Notes under the pieces: generated by a model
Told to the model about the DNA's origin: nothing
Databases searched by the model: none
Seen by the model: only the letters and a program-made list of their open reading frames with translations
Assembly: GCF_033546935.1 (NCBI RefSeq)
Contig: NZ_CP137854.1
Coordinates: forward strand, 3,410,001-3,474,000
Length of the DNA: 64,000 nt
Direction: 5' to 3'
DNA from: Xylophilus sp. GOD-11R
GTDB lineage: Bacteria; Pseudomonadota; Gammaproteobacteria; Burkholderiales; Burkholderiaceae_C
Shown: positions 20,101-27,865 of the stretch, piece after piece
Numbering within the stretch: position 1 is the first letter of the stretch
How the letters are laid out: each line of letters opens with the position of its first letter
Made by a program: the position numbers and the translations under genes

Positions 20101-20211
20101 ACGGGCTATTCGTGCCGCAGCCAGGCCGATCGTCAGCGCGGCGTGCGGTTGCGCCATCCGCTCGAAGTGCTACTGGCTTTTGTAAAACAGGGCCAAGCTC
20201 ATGCGCTGTGA
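17104..20211 (+). CDS. ydiJ: D-2-hydroxyglutarate dehydrogenase, FAD/iron-sulfur (YdiJ)
   Basis: About 1035 residues, matching YdiJ length. An N-terminal PCMH-type FAD domain has PRGGGTGTNGQ, ELSTSNRATIGG and DASGQGSCTYGKT. A FAD-oxidase C-terminal domain follows (GLTYGMFGHVDAGVLHVRP). The C-terminal third has a ferredoxin-like CLACKSCAGQCPVKV motif and a cysteine pair in GCCGMSGTYGHE. It oxidises D-2-hydroxyglutarate to 2-oxoglutarate, which is the product of HglS, so the two complete the route into the TCA cycle. ATGs at 17104, 17119 and 17125 are all possible starts; none has a good ribosome site, so a near-leaderless message is possible. Confidence 0.9.
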   Translation: MILRIMNMKTPTGHLHQIARIDPPVPTATLYRDFLLALRAAGFRGEIGDAHGERLVLATDNSIYQRLPQAVIYPKDSTDVQHLARLIDQPAWRRIALAPRGGGTGTNGQSLTAGIVVDLSRHMNRILEIDPAARRVRAQAGVVKDQLNAALRPHGLFFAPELSTSNRATIGGMVSTDASGQGSCTYGKTRDHVLALDCVLPGGEMLHSEAIDDATLARLCAQPGRVGDAYRAAEKIQREQQTLIDAVFPPLNRCLTGYDLAHLREADGRFNLNSVLCGSEGSLGFLVEATLNVLPIPKHSVLVNIRYAGFMDALRDARALMALKPLSIETVDSRVLMLAMNDIVWNGVAEYFPADEQRPTRGINLVEFSGDDEAELRARVDAFVAHLQADRSVERLGHTLAAGHAAVERVYAMRKRSVGLLGNVDGEVRPQPFVEDTAVPPEHLADYIAEFRALLDGHGLTYGMFGHVDAGVLHVRPSLDMKDPAQAALVRPISDGVAALTRKYGGLLWGEHGKGVRSEYSPAFFGELYPALQSLKTAFDPFNQLNPGKIATPAAGGGTLLKIDEVPLRGEADRQIDERVWQSYGAAMHCNGNGACYNFDPDDAMCPSWKATRERIHSPKGRASLMREWLRLQGAAGIDVLEARRRPASFLASLPARWRNSRAQRAGTPDFSHQVYDAMAGCLACKSCAGQCPVKVSVPEFRSRFLQLYHQRYLRPLKDYLIGSLESTVPWMARAPWLYNRLIASAPVARWLEHHAGMVDSPLLSRYDFGATLRRWQVRPASAATLSALSAAQRARSVILVQDAFTRYFETPLAAAWIELAARLGYTVYLAPFRPNGKPLQVQGFLAAFDRAAGRNAAQLAELAAFGIALVGLDPAMTLVYRQEYRKTESAAACPPVLLPQEWLAEASLGEAVSPDNAAYAFRLLSHCTEKTTTPASPGQWKAVFARFGLTLSLQASGCCGMSGTYGHETRNRQTSERIFEQSWGRIVDERTASEELLATGYSCRSQADRQRGVRLRHPLEVLLAFVKQGQAHAL

Positions 20212-20416
20212 TCGGGCGTCCCGCAACAAGGTGTGTCGTGGAAAGCGCGCTCGTCGCCCAAAAATGGGGAAACCATGAAATAAGTCACAAAATGTCGGAA
20301 TGGGCGATTGCTTTTAAAATTATCTATTTAGATCAATGCGTTAACAGATATTCCTAAAATGGGTCTCGCCAATTCCTGTAGGAAAAGGCCCCAACGGACT
20401 ATCAGAAAAGCTATCG

Positions 20417-20452
20417 AGCCTCTTGCATTGGTCCATTCGGTCTATTGAGGCT
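20417..20452 (+). promoter_or_regulatory. 5' leader of the PEP-CTERM gene with AGCCTC/GAGGCT dyad
   Basis: The 313-base gap 20212-20524 is AT-rich (TTTTAAAATTATCTATTTAG near 20312), unlike the rest of the window. It holds a six-base dyad AGCCTC...GAGGCT around a 24-base loop in the likely untranslated leader. I see no gene in the gap. A promoter is likely here, but I cannot fix the -10 and -35 boxes. Confidence 0.3.
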
Positions 20453-20524
20453 GGTAAGCTCATATGTGACATTTAGTTCGCACCTGTTTCAACAACCAAT
20501 CTCCTTAACCCTCGAAAGACCGCC

Positions 20525-21046
20525 ATGACCAACGTGTTCAAGAAGTTCGCTCTCGCCGCCGCTGTGACCCTGGCTATGGGCGTGTCTGCCCAAGCCGCCA
20601 CCTACAACCTGGGCACGATCGACAGCTTCGCGTCCAACACCTTTGCCGCCACTAGCCTGGGCAAGTTCACCGACTACCTGCAGTTCACGGTGGCAGACAA
20701 CTCGGCTGCCGCTCTGGCCGCTCAATCCGTGTACATCGCCAAGCACGGCCTGAACCTGGAAAGCATCTCCCTGTATTCCGGCAGCTTCACCGCCGGCAGC
20801 ACCCTGACCGGCCTGCTGGGCACCACCAGCGGTGGCAACTCGCTGACGCTGGAATACGCATCTGGTCTGGCTTCCAAGGCCTACACCCTGGTCGTGACCG
20901 GCGACGCCAAGACCCTGCCCACCGGCTACACCTCCATCATTCAACTGGCTCCGGTTCCGGAACCCGAAACCTACGCCATGCTGCTGGCTGGCCTGGGCGT
21001 GATGGGCTTCGTCGCACGTCGCCGTCAAAAGAACACCCAAGCCTGA
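20525..21046 (+). CDS. FxDxF-type PEP-CTERM exported protein
   Basis: 173 residues. An N-terminal signal peptide (KKFALAAAVTLAMGVSAQA) leads into a Ser/Thr/Gly-rich beta domain with the FTDYLQFTV phrase typical of the FxDxF group. The C-terminus is a textbook PEP-CTERM sorting tag: APVPEPETYAMLLAGLGVMGF, then the basic end ARRRQ. Such proteins are cleaved by exosortase and delivered to the envelope or biofilm matrix. No exosortase, PrsK/PrsR or polysaccharide genes are nearby, so the processing machinery must be elsewhere. It has its own terminator at 21102. Confidence 0.92.
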   Translation: MTNVFKKFALAAAVTLAMGVSAQAATYNLGTIDSFASNTFAATSLGKFTDYLQFTVADNSAAALAAQSVYIAKHGLNLESISLYSGSFTAGSTLTGLLGTTSGGNSLTLEYASGLASKAYTLVVTGDAKTLPTGYTSIIQLAPVPEPETYAMLLAGLGVMGFVARRRQKNTQA

Positions 21047-21101
21047 TAAGGCTGAGTGACGCGCCGCCGGCCCAGCCGGCGAGCAGCCCACTCCGAAAAC
21101 G

Positions 21102-21132
21102 ACGGGCCGCCTTGTGCGGCCCGTTTTCTTTT
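21102..21132 (+). terminator. Rho-independent terminator after the PEP-CTERM gene
   Basis: ACGGGCCGC, loop CTTGT, GCGGCCCGT form a perfect nine-pair stem followed by TTTCTTTT. It lies 56 bases after the stop codon. Confidence 0.88.
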
Positions 21133-21173
21133 GGCGGGTGTTCCGCCTTGGTGCGCCAACCACCCGCCGGCCG

Positions 21174-21189
21174 TGGCACATCGCTTGCT
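21174..21189 (+). promoter_or_regulatory. Sigma-54 promoter of the GntR/ABC/amidase operon
   Basis: TGGCACATCGCTTGCT is a full match to the -24/-12 consensus TGGCAC-N5-TTGCW, with GG and GC ten bases apart. It lies 45 bases before the GntR start codon. The start site would be near 21200, inside the palindrome at 21194-21208. Confidence 0.75.
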
Positions 21190-21193
21190 AAGC

Positions 21194-21208
21194 ACTGGTA
21201 TGACCGGT
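21194..21208. promoter_or_regulatory. Candidate GntR/FadR-type operator ACTGGTATGACCGGT
   Basis: ACTGGT-ATG-ACCGGT is a dyad with one mismatch, of the GGT-N-ACC type favoured by FCD-class GntR repressors. It overlaps the start site predicted from the sigma-54 promoter at 21174. The first gene downstream encodes such a GntR protein, which suggests autorepression of the operon. Confidence 0.5.
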
Positions 21209-21234
21209 CCAACCAAGCAAGCCGAACCCCGCGC

Positions 21235-21909
21235 ATGAGCATGACCAGCCTCGCGGCGCAGACCCTGCAGCGGCAGATCTCCAGCGGCACCTTCGCGCCC
21301 GGAAACATGCTGCCCGGGCAACGCGAACTGGCGGAGTCGATGGGCATCAGCCGCGCTTCGCTGCGCGAGGCCTTGTCGATGCTCGAAGCGTTGGGCCTGG
21401 TGCGGTCCATGCCGGGCAAGGGCACGCTGGTCACGCGCGGCAGCCGGCAGGTGGCGCCGCTGCCTTTCACGCCGGGCGACGCCGCCGACCTGCAGCAGCT
21501 CTGGCAATTTCGCTTCTGCATGGAGCCGGCCACCGCAGCCCTGGCCGCACGCAACATGCGCGCCGACCAGGCACCGCGCCTGTGGGGCGTGCAGGCCCGC
21601 CTGGAAGACGCCGCGCTCACCAGCGACATGGTGAGCGCCTCGACGGCCGACCTCGATTTCCACCACCTGATCGCCGCGCTGTCGGGCAACGGCCACCTGG
21701 TAGGCCTGATGTCGAGCTTCGAGCCCGACATCGGCCGTGCCGTGGCCCTGCCTTTCGCCGAGGCCGACCGCATCCACGACGTGCTGCGCGAGCACCGCGC
21801 CATCGCCGCCGCCATCTGCCTGGGCGACGCCGACGGCGCTCGGCTGGCGATGCAGCAGCACCTGCGGGCATCGGCCCGCACCCTCGGCCTGGTTTTTGTC
21901 GAGCCTTGA
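21235..21909 (+). CDS. FadR-type GntR regulator, first gene of ABC/amidase operon
   Basis: 224 residues from the ATG at 21235; longer in-frame starts are rejected because they lie before the promoter. The winged helix (LPGQRELAESMGISRASLREALSMLEALGLV) is followed by an FCD domain with DLDFHHLIAALSGNGHL and EHRAIAAAICLGDADGA. It is the first gene after the sigma-54 promoter, 58 bases before the binding-protein gene, so it is likely co-transcribed and autoregulatory. The effector is probably an amide or amino-acid-derived substrate of the operon (inference). Confidence 0.88.
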   Translation: MSMTSLAAQTLQRQISSGTFAPGNMLPGQRELAESMGISRASLREALSMLEALGLVRSMPGKGTLVTRGSRQVAPLPFTPGDAADLQQLWQFRFCMEPATAALAARNMRADQAPRLWGVQARLEDAALTSDMVSASTADLDFHHLIAALSGNGHLVGLMSSFEPDIGRAVALPFAEADRIHDVLREHRAIAAAICLGDADGARLAMQQHLRASARTLGLVFVEP

Positions 21910-21967
21910 GCACCGCTTCCGCTTCTTTCAGCTTCCCCCCGTTTCGTCACCTCCTCCAGGAAAGTTC

Positions 21968-23614
21968 ATGAAGATCGTCAAGCCCACCGCAATCGTTCTG
22001 GCATGCCTGCTCGGCGCCGGCATGTCCGCCGCCCAGGCCCAAGAGAAAGTCTTGCGCATCGCCATGACCGCGGGCGACATTCCCCGCACCTCGGGCCAGC
22101 CCGATCAGGGCTACGAGGGCAACCGCTTCACCGGCATCCCCATGTACGACGGCCTCACCCAGTGGGACCTCACCGCCACCACCAAGCCCGCCGGCGTGAT
22201 CCCCGACCTGGCCGTGTCCTGGTCGGTGACCGATGCCGACAAGACCAAGTGGATCTTCAAGCTGCGCCCCGGCGTGAAGTTCCACGACGGCTCGGCCTTC
22301 AATGCCGACGCGGTGGTGTGGAACATCGGCAAGGTGCTCGACAAGGATGCCCCGCAGTACGACGCCGCCCAGGTCGGCGTCACCGCCTCGCGCATGCCCA
22401 CGCTGCGCAGCGCCCGCAAGATCGACGACCTGACGGTGGAGCTGACCACCTCCGAGCCGGATTCCTTCCTGCCCTTCAACCTGACCAACCTGTTCATGGC
22501 CTCGCCCGCGCAGTGGGCCAAGAAGCTGGCCGCGGTGCCGGCCTCGGTCACCGACAAGGCAGAGCGCAGCAAGCAGGCCTGGGCCGCCTTCGCCGCCGAT
22601 TCGTCGGGCACCGGCCCGTTCAAGCAGGCCAAGTTCGTGCCGCGTGAGCGCCTGGAACTGGTGAAGAACACCGAGTACTGGGACGCCAAGCGCCGCCCCA
22701 AGATCGACCGCGTGGTGCTGCTGCCCCTGCCCGAGGCCAGCTCGCGCACCGCCGCGCTGATGTCCGGCCAGGTCGACTGGATCGAGGCACCGGCACCGGA
22801 CTCGCTCGACGCGATCAAGGCCCGCGGCTTCAAGCTGTACTCCAATATCCAGCCGCACCTGTGGCCGTGGCAGTTCTCCATGCTGCCGGACTCGCCCTTC
22901 AAGGACAAGAAGGTGCGCCAGGCCGCCAACCTGTGCATCAACCGCACCGCCATGAAGGAACTGCTCGGCGGCCTGATGGTCGAGGCCACCGGCATCGTCG
23001 AGCCGGGCAACCCGTGGCGTGGCACGCCCAGCTTCCAGATCAAGTACGACGTGCCCGCCGCTCAGAAGCTGATGCAGGAAGCCGGCTATTCCGCCGCCAA
23101 GCCGGTCAAGGTGAAGATCCAGACCTCGGCCTCGGGCTCCGGCCAGATGCAGCCGCTGCCGATGAACGAGTTCATGCAGCAGAGCCTGAAGGAGTGCTAT
23201 TTCGACGTGCAGTTCGACGTCGTCGAGTGGAACACGCTGTTCTCCAGCTGGCGTCTCGGCGCCAAGGATCCGAGCGCGCACGGCTCGCACGCGACCAACG
23301 TCAGCGCCGCTACGGTGGATCCGTTCCTGGCGATGGTCCGCTTCGTCAGCACCAAGGCGCAACCGCCGGTCGCCAACAACTGGGGCTTCTACAGCAACCC
23401 CGAGACCGATGCGTTGTCGGACAAGGCCCGCACCACTTTCGACGAGAAGCAGCGCGACGCGGTGCTGGCCCAGTTGCATGCGCGCATCGTGGAAGAAGCG
23501 CCGATGCTGTTCGTGGCGCACGACGTGGGCCCGCGTGCCATGTCGCCCAAGGTCAAGGGTGTGGTGCAGCCGCAGTCGTGGTTCATCGACATCGCGACGA
23601 TGGACTTGAACTGA
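21968..23614 (+). CDS. Family 5 (dipeptide/oligopeptide-type) ABC solute-binding protein
   Basis: 548 residues with a Sec signal peptide (IVLACLLGAGMSAAQA). The mature part has the SBP_bac_5 phrases VIPDLAVSWSVTDADKTKWIFKLRPGVKFHDG and GTGPFKQAKFVPRERLELVKN. It captures a peptide or peptide-like solute in the periplasm for the permeases encoded just downstream. The start follows CTCCAGGAAAG. A 221-base gap with two repeat units separates it from the permease genes, as often seen where a binding protein must be made in excess. Amidase and amidohydrolase genes later in the operon suggest an amide or N-carbamoyl ligand. Confidence 0.9.
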   Translation: MKIVKPTAIVLACLLGAGMSAAQAQEKVLRIAMTAGDIPRTSGQPDQGYEGNRFTGIPMYDGLTQWDLTATTKPAGVIPDLAVSWSVTDADKTKWIFKLRPGVKFHDGSAFNADAVVWNIGKVLDKDAPQYDAAQVGVTASRMPTLRSARKIDDLTVELTTSEPDSFLPFNLTNLFMASPAQWAKKLAAVPASVTDKAERSKQAWAAFAADSSGTGPFKQAKFVPRERLELVKNTEYWDAKRRPKIDRVVLLPLPEASSRTAALMSGQVDWIEAPAPDSLDAIKARGFKLYSNIQPHLWPWQFSMLPDSPFKDKKVRQAANLCINRTAMKELLGGLMVEATGIVEPGNPWRGTPSFQIKYDVPAAQKLMQEAGYSAAKPVKVKIQTSASGSGQMQPLPMNEFMQQSLKECYFDVQFDVVEWNTLFSSWRLGAKDPSAHGSHATNVSAATVDPFLAMVRFVSTKAQPPVANNWGFYSNPETDALSDKARTTFDEKQRDAVLAQLHARIVEEAPMLFVAHDVGPRAMSPKVKGVVQPQSWFIDIATMDLN

Positions 23615-23760
23615 CCCCCAGGCTTGCTCACTTCGTGTAGCCGCCAACCCCCTTTCAGGGGCAACGCTGGAGGGCTTGGCTCACCCCCAGGCTACGCACT
23701 TCGTGTCTTCGCCTACCCCCTTTCAGGGGGCAACGCTGGCGGACCGGCAAAGCCGGTCCG
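23615..23760. repeat. Two tandem Comamonadaceae-type repeat units with hairpin
   Basis: Unit 1 (23615-23670) and unit 2 (23684-23739) share CCCCCAGGCT...CACTTCGTGT...ACCCCCTTTCAGGGG...CAACGCTGG. They are followed by GGACCGGC-AAA-GCCGGTCC, a perfect eight-pair hairpin at 23741-23759. The same composite is at 2687-2780. Each unit contains its own CCCCTTTCAGGGG stem. The location, between binding protein and permease genes, fits a role in differential expression within the operon. Confidence 0.8.
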
Positions 23761-23835
23761 CGACGTTCCAGGGCAAGCGGTACGGCGCTTGGCGCCTGCC
23801 GCTTTTCTGATCGATAACTAAAAGAGGTTCGCCCC

Positions 23836-24789
23836 ATGATTGCCTATCTTCTTCGTCGCGCGGGGTATGCACTGCCCATCATGCTGGGCGTGTCCTTCCT
23901 GTGTTTCATGCTGGTGCACATCGCGCCGGGCGATCCGCTGGTGTCCATCCTGCCGCCGGACGCGTCGGCCGATCTGCAGGCGCAGATGATGAAGCTCTAT
24001 GGCTTCGACCGCAGCCTGCCCGAGCAGTTCGTGCACTGGCTCTGGCGTGCGCTGCACGGCGACCTGGGCACCTCCATCGCCACCAGCCGGCCGGTGACCG
24101 GCGAGGTCTTCAAGGCCGTCGGCAACACCTTCATGCTGGCCATCATGGCCACGCTCATCGGCTTCTTCTTCGGCTGCCTGTTCGGCTTCGTGGCCGGGTA
24201 TTTCCGCAACTCCTGGGCCGATCGCATCGCCAGCTTCATCTCGGTGATCGGCGTGAGCGTGCCGCACTACTGGCTGGGCATGGTGATGGTCATCATCTTC
24301 TCGGCCCAGCTGCAGTGGCTGCCGGCCACCGGCGCCGGGCCCGGCGGCTCGGGCTCCTGGGCCTGGGACTTCGAGCACGTGCAGTACATGCTGCTGCCGG
24401 CCATCACCATGTCCTTCATCCCGATGGGCATCGTGGCGCGCACCGTGCGCGCGCTGGTGGCCGAGATCCTGTCGCAGGAATTCGTCATCGGCCTGCGCGC
24501 ACGCGGCCTGGGCGAGTTCGGCGTGTTCAAGCACGTGGTCAAGAACTGCGCGCCCACCGCGCTGGCGGTGATGGGCCTGCAGCTGGGCTACCTGCTGGGC
24601 GGCTCCATCCTCATCGAGACCGTCTTCTCCTGGCCCGGGACCGGCTTTCTGCTCAACCAGGCGATCTTCCAGCGCGACCTGCCGCTGCTGCAGGGAACCA
24701 TTCTGGTGCTGGCGCTGTTCTTCGTGTCCCTCAACCTGATCGTCGACGTGCTGCAGACCGTCTTCGACCCCCGCATCGAAAGGAGCTGA
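23836..24789 (+). CDS. DppB-type ABC permease
   Basis: 317 residues with about six transmembrane helices. The N-terminus MIAYLLRRAGYALPIMLGVSFLCFML and the phrases HIAPGDPL and GSILIETVFSWPGTGFLLNQAI are the DppB/OppB signature; the cytoplasmic EAA-like loop is near LRARGLGEFGVFKHVVKN. It forms half of the inner-membrane channel with the next gene product. Preceded by AAAGAGG and followed after four bases by the DppC-type gene. Confidence 0.93.
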   Translation: MIAYLLRRAGYALPIMLGVSFLCFMLVHIAPGDPLVSILPPDASADLQAQMMKLYGFDRSLPEQFVHWLWRALHGDLGTSIATSRPVTGEVFKAVGNTFMLAIMATLIGFFFGCLFGFVAGYFRNSWADRIASFISVIGVSVPHYWLGMVMVIIFSAQLQWLPATGAGPGGSGSWAWDFEHVQYMLLPAITMSFIPMGIVARTVRALVAEILSQEFVIGLRARGLGEFGVFKHVVKNCAPTALAVMGLQLGYLLGGSILIETVFSWPGTGFLLNQAIFQRDLPLLQGTILVLALFFVSLNLIVDVLQTVFDPRIERS

Positions 24790-24793
24790 CGCC

Positions 24794-25693
24794 ATGGCCG
24801 CAGTTCTCACGCCCGGCGGATCCCCTTCCGCCCCCCTCGCCCCGGTGCTGCGTTCGCGCAGCCACGGCGCCAACGTGGTTCGCCGCCTGGTGCGCAACCC
24901 GGTCGCCATGACGGCCGCGGCCATCATCGTGCTGCTGATCGCGATCGCCTTGCTGGCGCCCTGGATCATGCCCGGCGACCCCTTCGCCACCTCGATGTTC
25001 AAGCGCCTGCGCCCGGTCGGCACCGCCGGTTTCCCGCTGGGCACCGACGAGCTCGGCCGTGACCTGCTGTCGCGCCTGATGCTCGGCGGCCGGCTCTCGC
25101 TCTTCATGGGCATCGCCCCGGTGGTGATGGCCTTCGTCATCGGCAGCGCGCTCGGCGTGTTCGCCGGCTACGCGGGCGGCAAGGTCAACACGGTGGTCAT
25201 GCGCTGCATCGACGTGCTGTATGCCTTTCCCTCGGTGCTGCTGGCCATCGCGCTGTCGGGTGCACTGGGTGCGGGCATCACCAACTCGCTGATCTCGCTG
25301 ACCGTGGTCTTCGTGCCGCAGATCGCCCGCATCGCCGAAAGCGTGACCACCCAGGTGCGCCGCAGCGACTACGTGGACGCGGCCCGCGCCTCGGGCGCCG
25401 GTGCCTTCACCATCGTGCGCCGCCATGTGCTGGGCAACGTGGTCGGGCCGATCTTCGTGTATTCCACCAGCCTGATCTCGGTGTCGATGATCCTGGCCTC
25501 GGGCCTGTCCTTCCTGGGCCTGGGCGTGAAGCCGCCGGAACCGGAATGGGGCCTGATGCTCAACACGCTGCGCACGGCCATCTACAGCCAGCCGCTGATC
25601 GCCGCCCTGCCCGGCGCGCTCATCTTCATCACCTCGGTGTCCTTCAACATGCTGGCCGACGGCCTGCGCCAGGCCATGGAGGTCAAGCAATGA
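24794..25693 (+). CDS. DppC-type ABC permease
   Basis: 299 residues. An N-terminal cytoplasmic extension precedes the first helix (MTAAAIIVLLIAIALLAPWIM). GTDELGRDLLSRLMLGGRLSL and the EAA loop DAARASGAGAFTIVRRHVLGN are the DppC/OppC marks; FLGLGVKPPEPEWG is in the last third. It pairs with the DppB-type protein. The stop overlaps the start of the ATPase gene by four bases (ATGA at 25690). Confidence 0.93.
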   Translation: MAAVLTPGGSPSAPLAPVLRSRSHGANVVRRLVRNPVAMTAAAIIVLLIAIALLAPWIMPGDPFATSMFKRLRPVGTAGFPLGTDELGRDLLSRLMLGGRLSLFMGIAPVVMAFVIGSALGVFAGYAGGKVNTVVMRCIDVLYAFPSVLLAIALSGALGAGITNSLISLTVVFVPQIARIAESVTTQVRRSDYVDAARASGAGAFTIVRRHVLGNVVGPIFVYSTSLISVSMILASGLSFLGLGVKPPEPEWGLMLNTLRTAIYSQPLIAALPGALIFITSVSFNMLADGLRQAMEVKQ

Positions 25694-26829
25694 GCCCCAC
25701 CGTTCCCAGCATCACCCCCGCCGCCCTGGCCGATCCGCGCGACGTGGGCGGACCACGCCAGCCGCTGCTGCGGGTGGAGCATCTGCAAAAGCATTTCCCG
25801 CTCAAGCGCAAAGGCCTCACCGGGCCACGCCCGGCCGTGCGCGCGGTCGACGACGTGAGCTTCGACATCCGCAAGGGCGAGACGCTCGGCGTGGTCGGCG
25901 AGTCCGGCTGCGGCAAGTCGACCACCGCGCGCCTGGTGATGCAGCTCACCCCGCACGACAGGGGCGAGCTGGTCTTCGACGGCCAGACCGTCGGCGGTCC
26001 CGGCCTGCCCCTGCGCGAGTTCCGCCGGCAGACGCAGATGGTGTTTCAGGACAGCTACTCGTCGCTCAACCCGCGCATGACCATCGAAGACTCGGTCGCC
26101 TTCGGGCCGACCGTGCACGGCGTGTCGGGCAAGGAAGCCCTGGCCCGCGCGCACGACCTGCTGGCGCGCGTCGGCCTGGAGCCGGCGCGTTTTGCCGGAC
26201 GCTATCCGCACGAGCTCTCCGGCGGCCAGCGCCAGCGGGTGAACATCGCCCGCGCGCTGGCGCTGCAGCCGCGCCTGGTGATCCTCGACGAGGCGGTGTC
26301 GGCGCTCGACAAGTCGGTCGAGGCGCAGGTGCTCAACCTGCTCGAAGACCTGAAGCAGGACTTCGGCCTGACCTATCTCTTCATCAGCCACGACCTGCAC
26401 GTGGTGCGCTACGTGAGCGACCGGGTGCTGGTGATGTACCTGGGCCAGGTGGTCGAGGTGGGACCGGCCGAGCAGGTGTTCGACGCACCACGCCATCCCT
26501 ACACCCGCGCGCTGCTGCAGTCCATGCCCAGCACCGACCCGCTGCAGCGCACCACCGAGGCACCGCTTTCGGGCGACCCGCCGAACCCGATCGACCCGCC
26601 CTCGGGCTGCCGCTTCCACACCCGCTGCGCCTTCGCGCAAAAGGTCTGCTCGCAGCAAATGCCGAAGTTCGTCGAGCCGGTGCCGGGCCACGGCGTGGCC
26701 TGCCTGCGCTGGCAGCCGGGCTCGGGCTACGTGGTGGGGCCGGACTTTCCGCAAGCCAGCGCGCCCAAGGCCGACAACCTGGCCGCACTGCACGACATCG
26801 CCATCTTTCCGGAGGCCCGCCATGGTTGA
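25690..26829 (+). CDS. ABC transporter ATPase, DppF/OppF type
   Basis: 379 residues, start fixed by the ATGA overlap. Walker A GESGCGKSTTA, signature [15 protein letters not shown] and Walker B LVILDEAVSAL are intact. The C-terminal oligopeptide-type extension contains SGCRFHTRCAFAQKVC with the conserved cysteines. It energises uptake together with the next gene. The order F then D is the reverse of the common dppDF order. The 3' end overlaps the next gene by eight bases. Confidence 0.92.
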   Translation: MSPTVPSITPAALADPRDVGGPRQPLLRVEHLQKHFPLKRKGLTGPRPAVRAVDDVSFDIRKGETLGVVGESGCGKSTTARLVMQLTPHDRGELVFDGQTVGGPGLPLREFRRQTQMVFQDSYSSLNPRMTIEDSVAFGPTVHGVSGKEALARAHDLLARVGLEPARFAGRYPHELSGGQRQRVNIARALALQPRLVILDEAVSALDKSVEAQVLNLLEDLKQDFGLTYLFISHDLHVVRYVSDRVLVMYLGQVVEVGPAEQVFDAPRHPYTRALLQSMPSTDPLQRTTEAPLSGDPPNPIDPPSGCRFHTRCAFAQKVCSQQMPKFVEPVPGHGVACLRWQPGSGYVVGPDFPQASAPKADNLAALHDIAIFPEARHG

Positions 26830-27850
26830 TCAAGCGTCCACCGACCTCGCCGTCCGCATGCAGAACCTGCGCGTGGAATTTCACGCGCCGGGCAAGAAGA
26901 TCGAGGCCGTCAACGGTGTCGACCTCGAACTGCGCCAGGGCGAGGTCATCGCGCTCATCGGCGAATCGGGCTCGGGCAAGAGCGTCACGCTGCGCGCCAT
27001 CATGCGGCTGCATGCCGAGCGCAGCACCCGCATCACCGGCACGCTCGAAGCCGCCGGCTGCGACGTGCTGGCGCTCGACAAGGCCGGCCTCTCGGCGCTG
27101 CGCGGCAAGAAGGTCGCGATGATCTTCCAGGAGCCGCTGCTCGCGCTGGACCCGGTCTACCCGGTGGGCGACCAGATCGTCGAGGCGATCCTGCGGCACG
27201 AGAAGATCGGCCGCGCCGAGGCGAAGCAACGCGCGCTGGCGCTGTTCGAGCGGGTACGCATTCCCAGCCCCGAACGCCGCCTGGCGGCCTACGCCCACGA
27301 GATGTCGGGCGGCATGCGCCAGCGCGCCATGATCGCCCTGGCCCTGGCCTGCCGGCCGCAGGTGCTGCTGGCCGACGAGCCCACCACCGCGCTCGACGCC
27401 ACGGTGCAGATCCAGATCCTGTTGCTGCTGCGCGAACTGCAGCAGGAGATGGGCCTGGCCATCGTCTTCGTCACCCACGACATCGGCGCCGCCGCCGAAG
27501 TGGCCGACCGCATGGCCGTGATGTATGCCGGCCGCATCGTCGAGCAAGGACCTGCGGCCACGCTGCTGACCCGTCCGCGCCATCCCTACACCCTGTCGCT
27601 GCTGCAGAGCCGCAGCCACGGCGCGATGCAGAAGGGCAAGCGGCTGCAGACCATCGCCGGCTCGCCGCCCGATCTGTCGAAGCTGCCGCCCGGCTGCGCC
27701 TTCGCCGAACGCTGCGGCTGGGCGCAGGACGCCTGCCGCACCGTGCAGCCGCCCGACGTTCCCCTGGGCGAAGGCCACAGCGCGCGCTGCATCCGCCTCG
27801 ACGTGGTCGACGGCGTGCGCCCGGCCGAAGCCAACGCCTGCCCGGCCTGA
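26822..27850 (+). CDS. ABC transporter ATPase, DppD/OppD type
   Basis: 342 residues. Walker [14 protein letters not shown], signature [15 protein letters not shown] and Walker [13 protein letters not shown] are present, plus the [18 protein letters not shown]-terminal oligopeptide motif. It forms the ATPase heterodimer with the preceding gene product. It begins inside the upstream gene (8-base overlap) and is followed 15 bases later by the amidase gene. Confidence 0.92.
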   Translation: MVDQASTDLAVRMQNLRVEFHAPGKKIEAVNGVDLELRQGEVIALIGESGSGKSVTLRAIMRLHAERSTRITGTLEAAGCDVLALDKAGLSALRGKKVAMIFQEPLLALDPVYPVGDQIVEAILRHEKIGRAEAKQRALALFERVRIPSPERRLAAYAHEMSGGMRQRAMIALALACRPQVLLADEPTTALDATVQIQILLLLRELQQEMGLAIVFVTHDIGAAAEVADRMAVMYAGRIVEQGPAATLLTRPRHPYTLSLLQSRSHGAMQKGKRLQTIAGSPPDLSKLPPGCAFAERCGWAQDACRTVQPPDVPLGEGHSARCIRLDVVDGVRPAEANACPA

Positions 27851-27865
27851 AAGCTTCTGACGAAC

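Noticed and set aside
17110..20157. About 1015-codon open frame antisense to ydiJ
   Set aside because: It mirrors the third-position GC bias of ydiJ, is rich in Gly/Arg/His/Gln, and has no domain or start signal. Similar antisense frames (38920-41433, 32125-34407, 26384-28666, 10051-12249) were rejected for the same reason.
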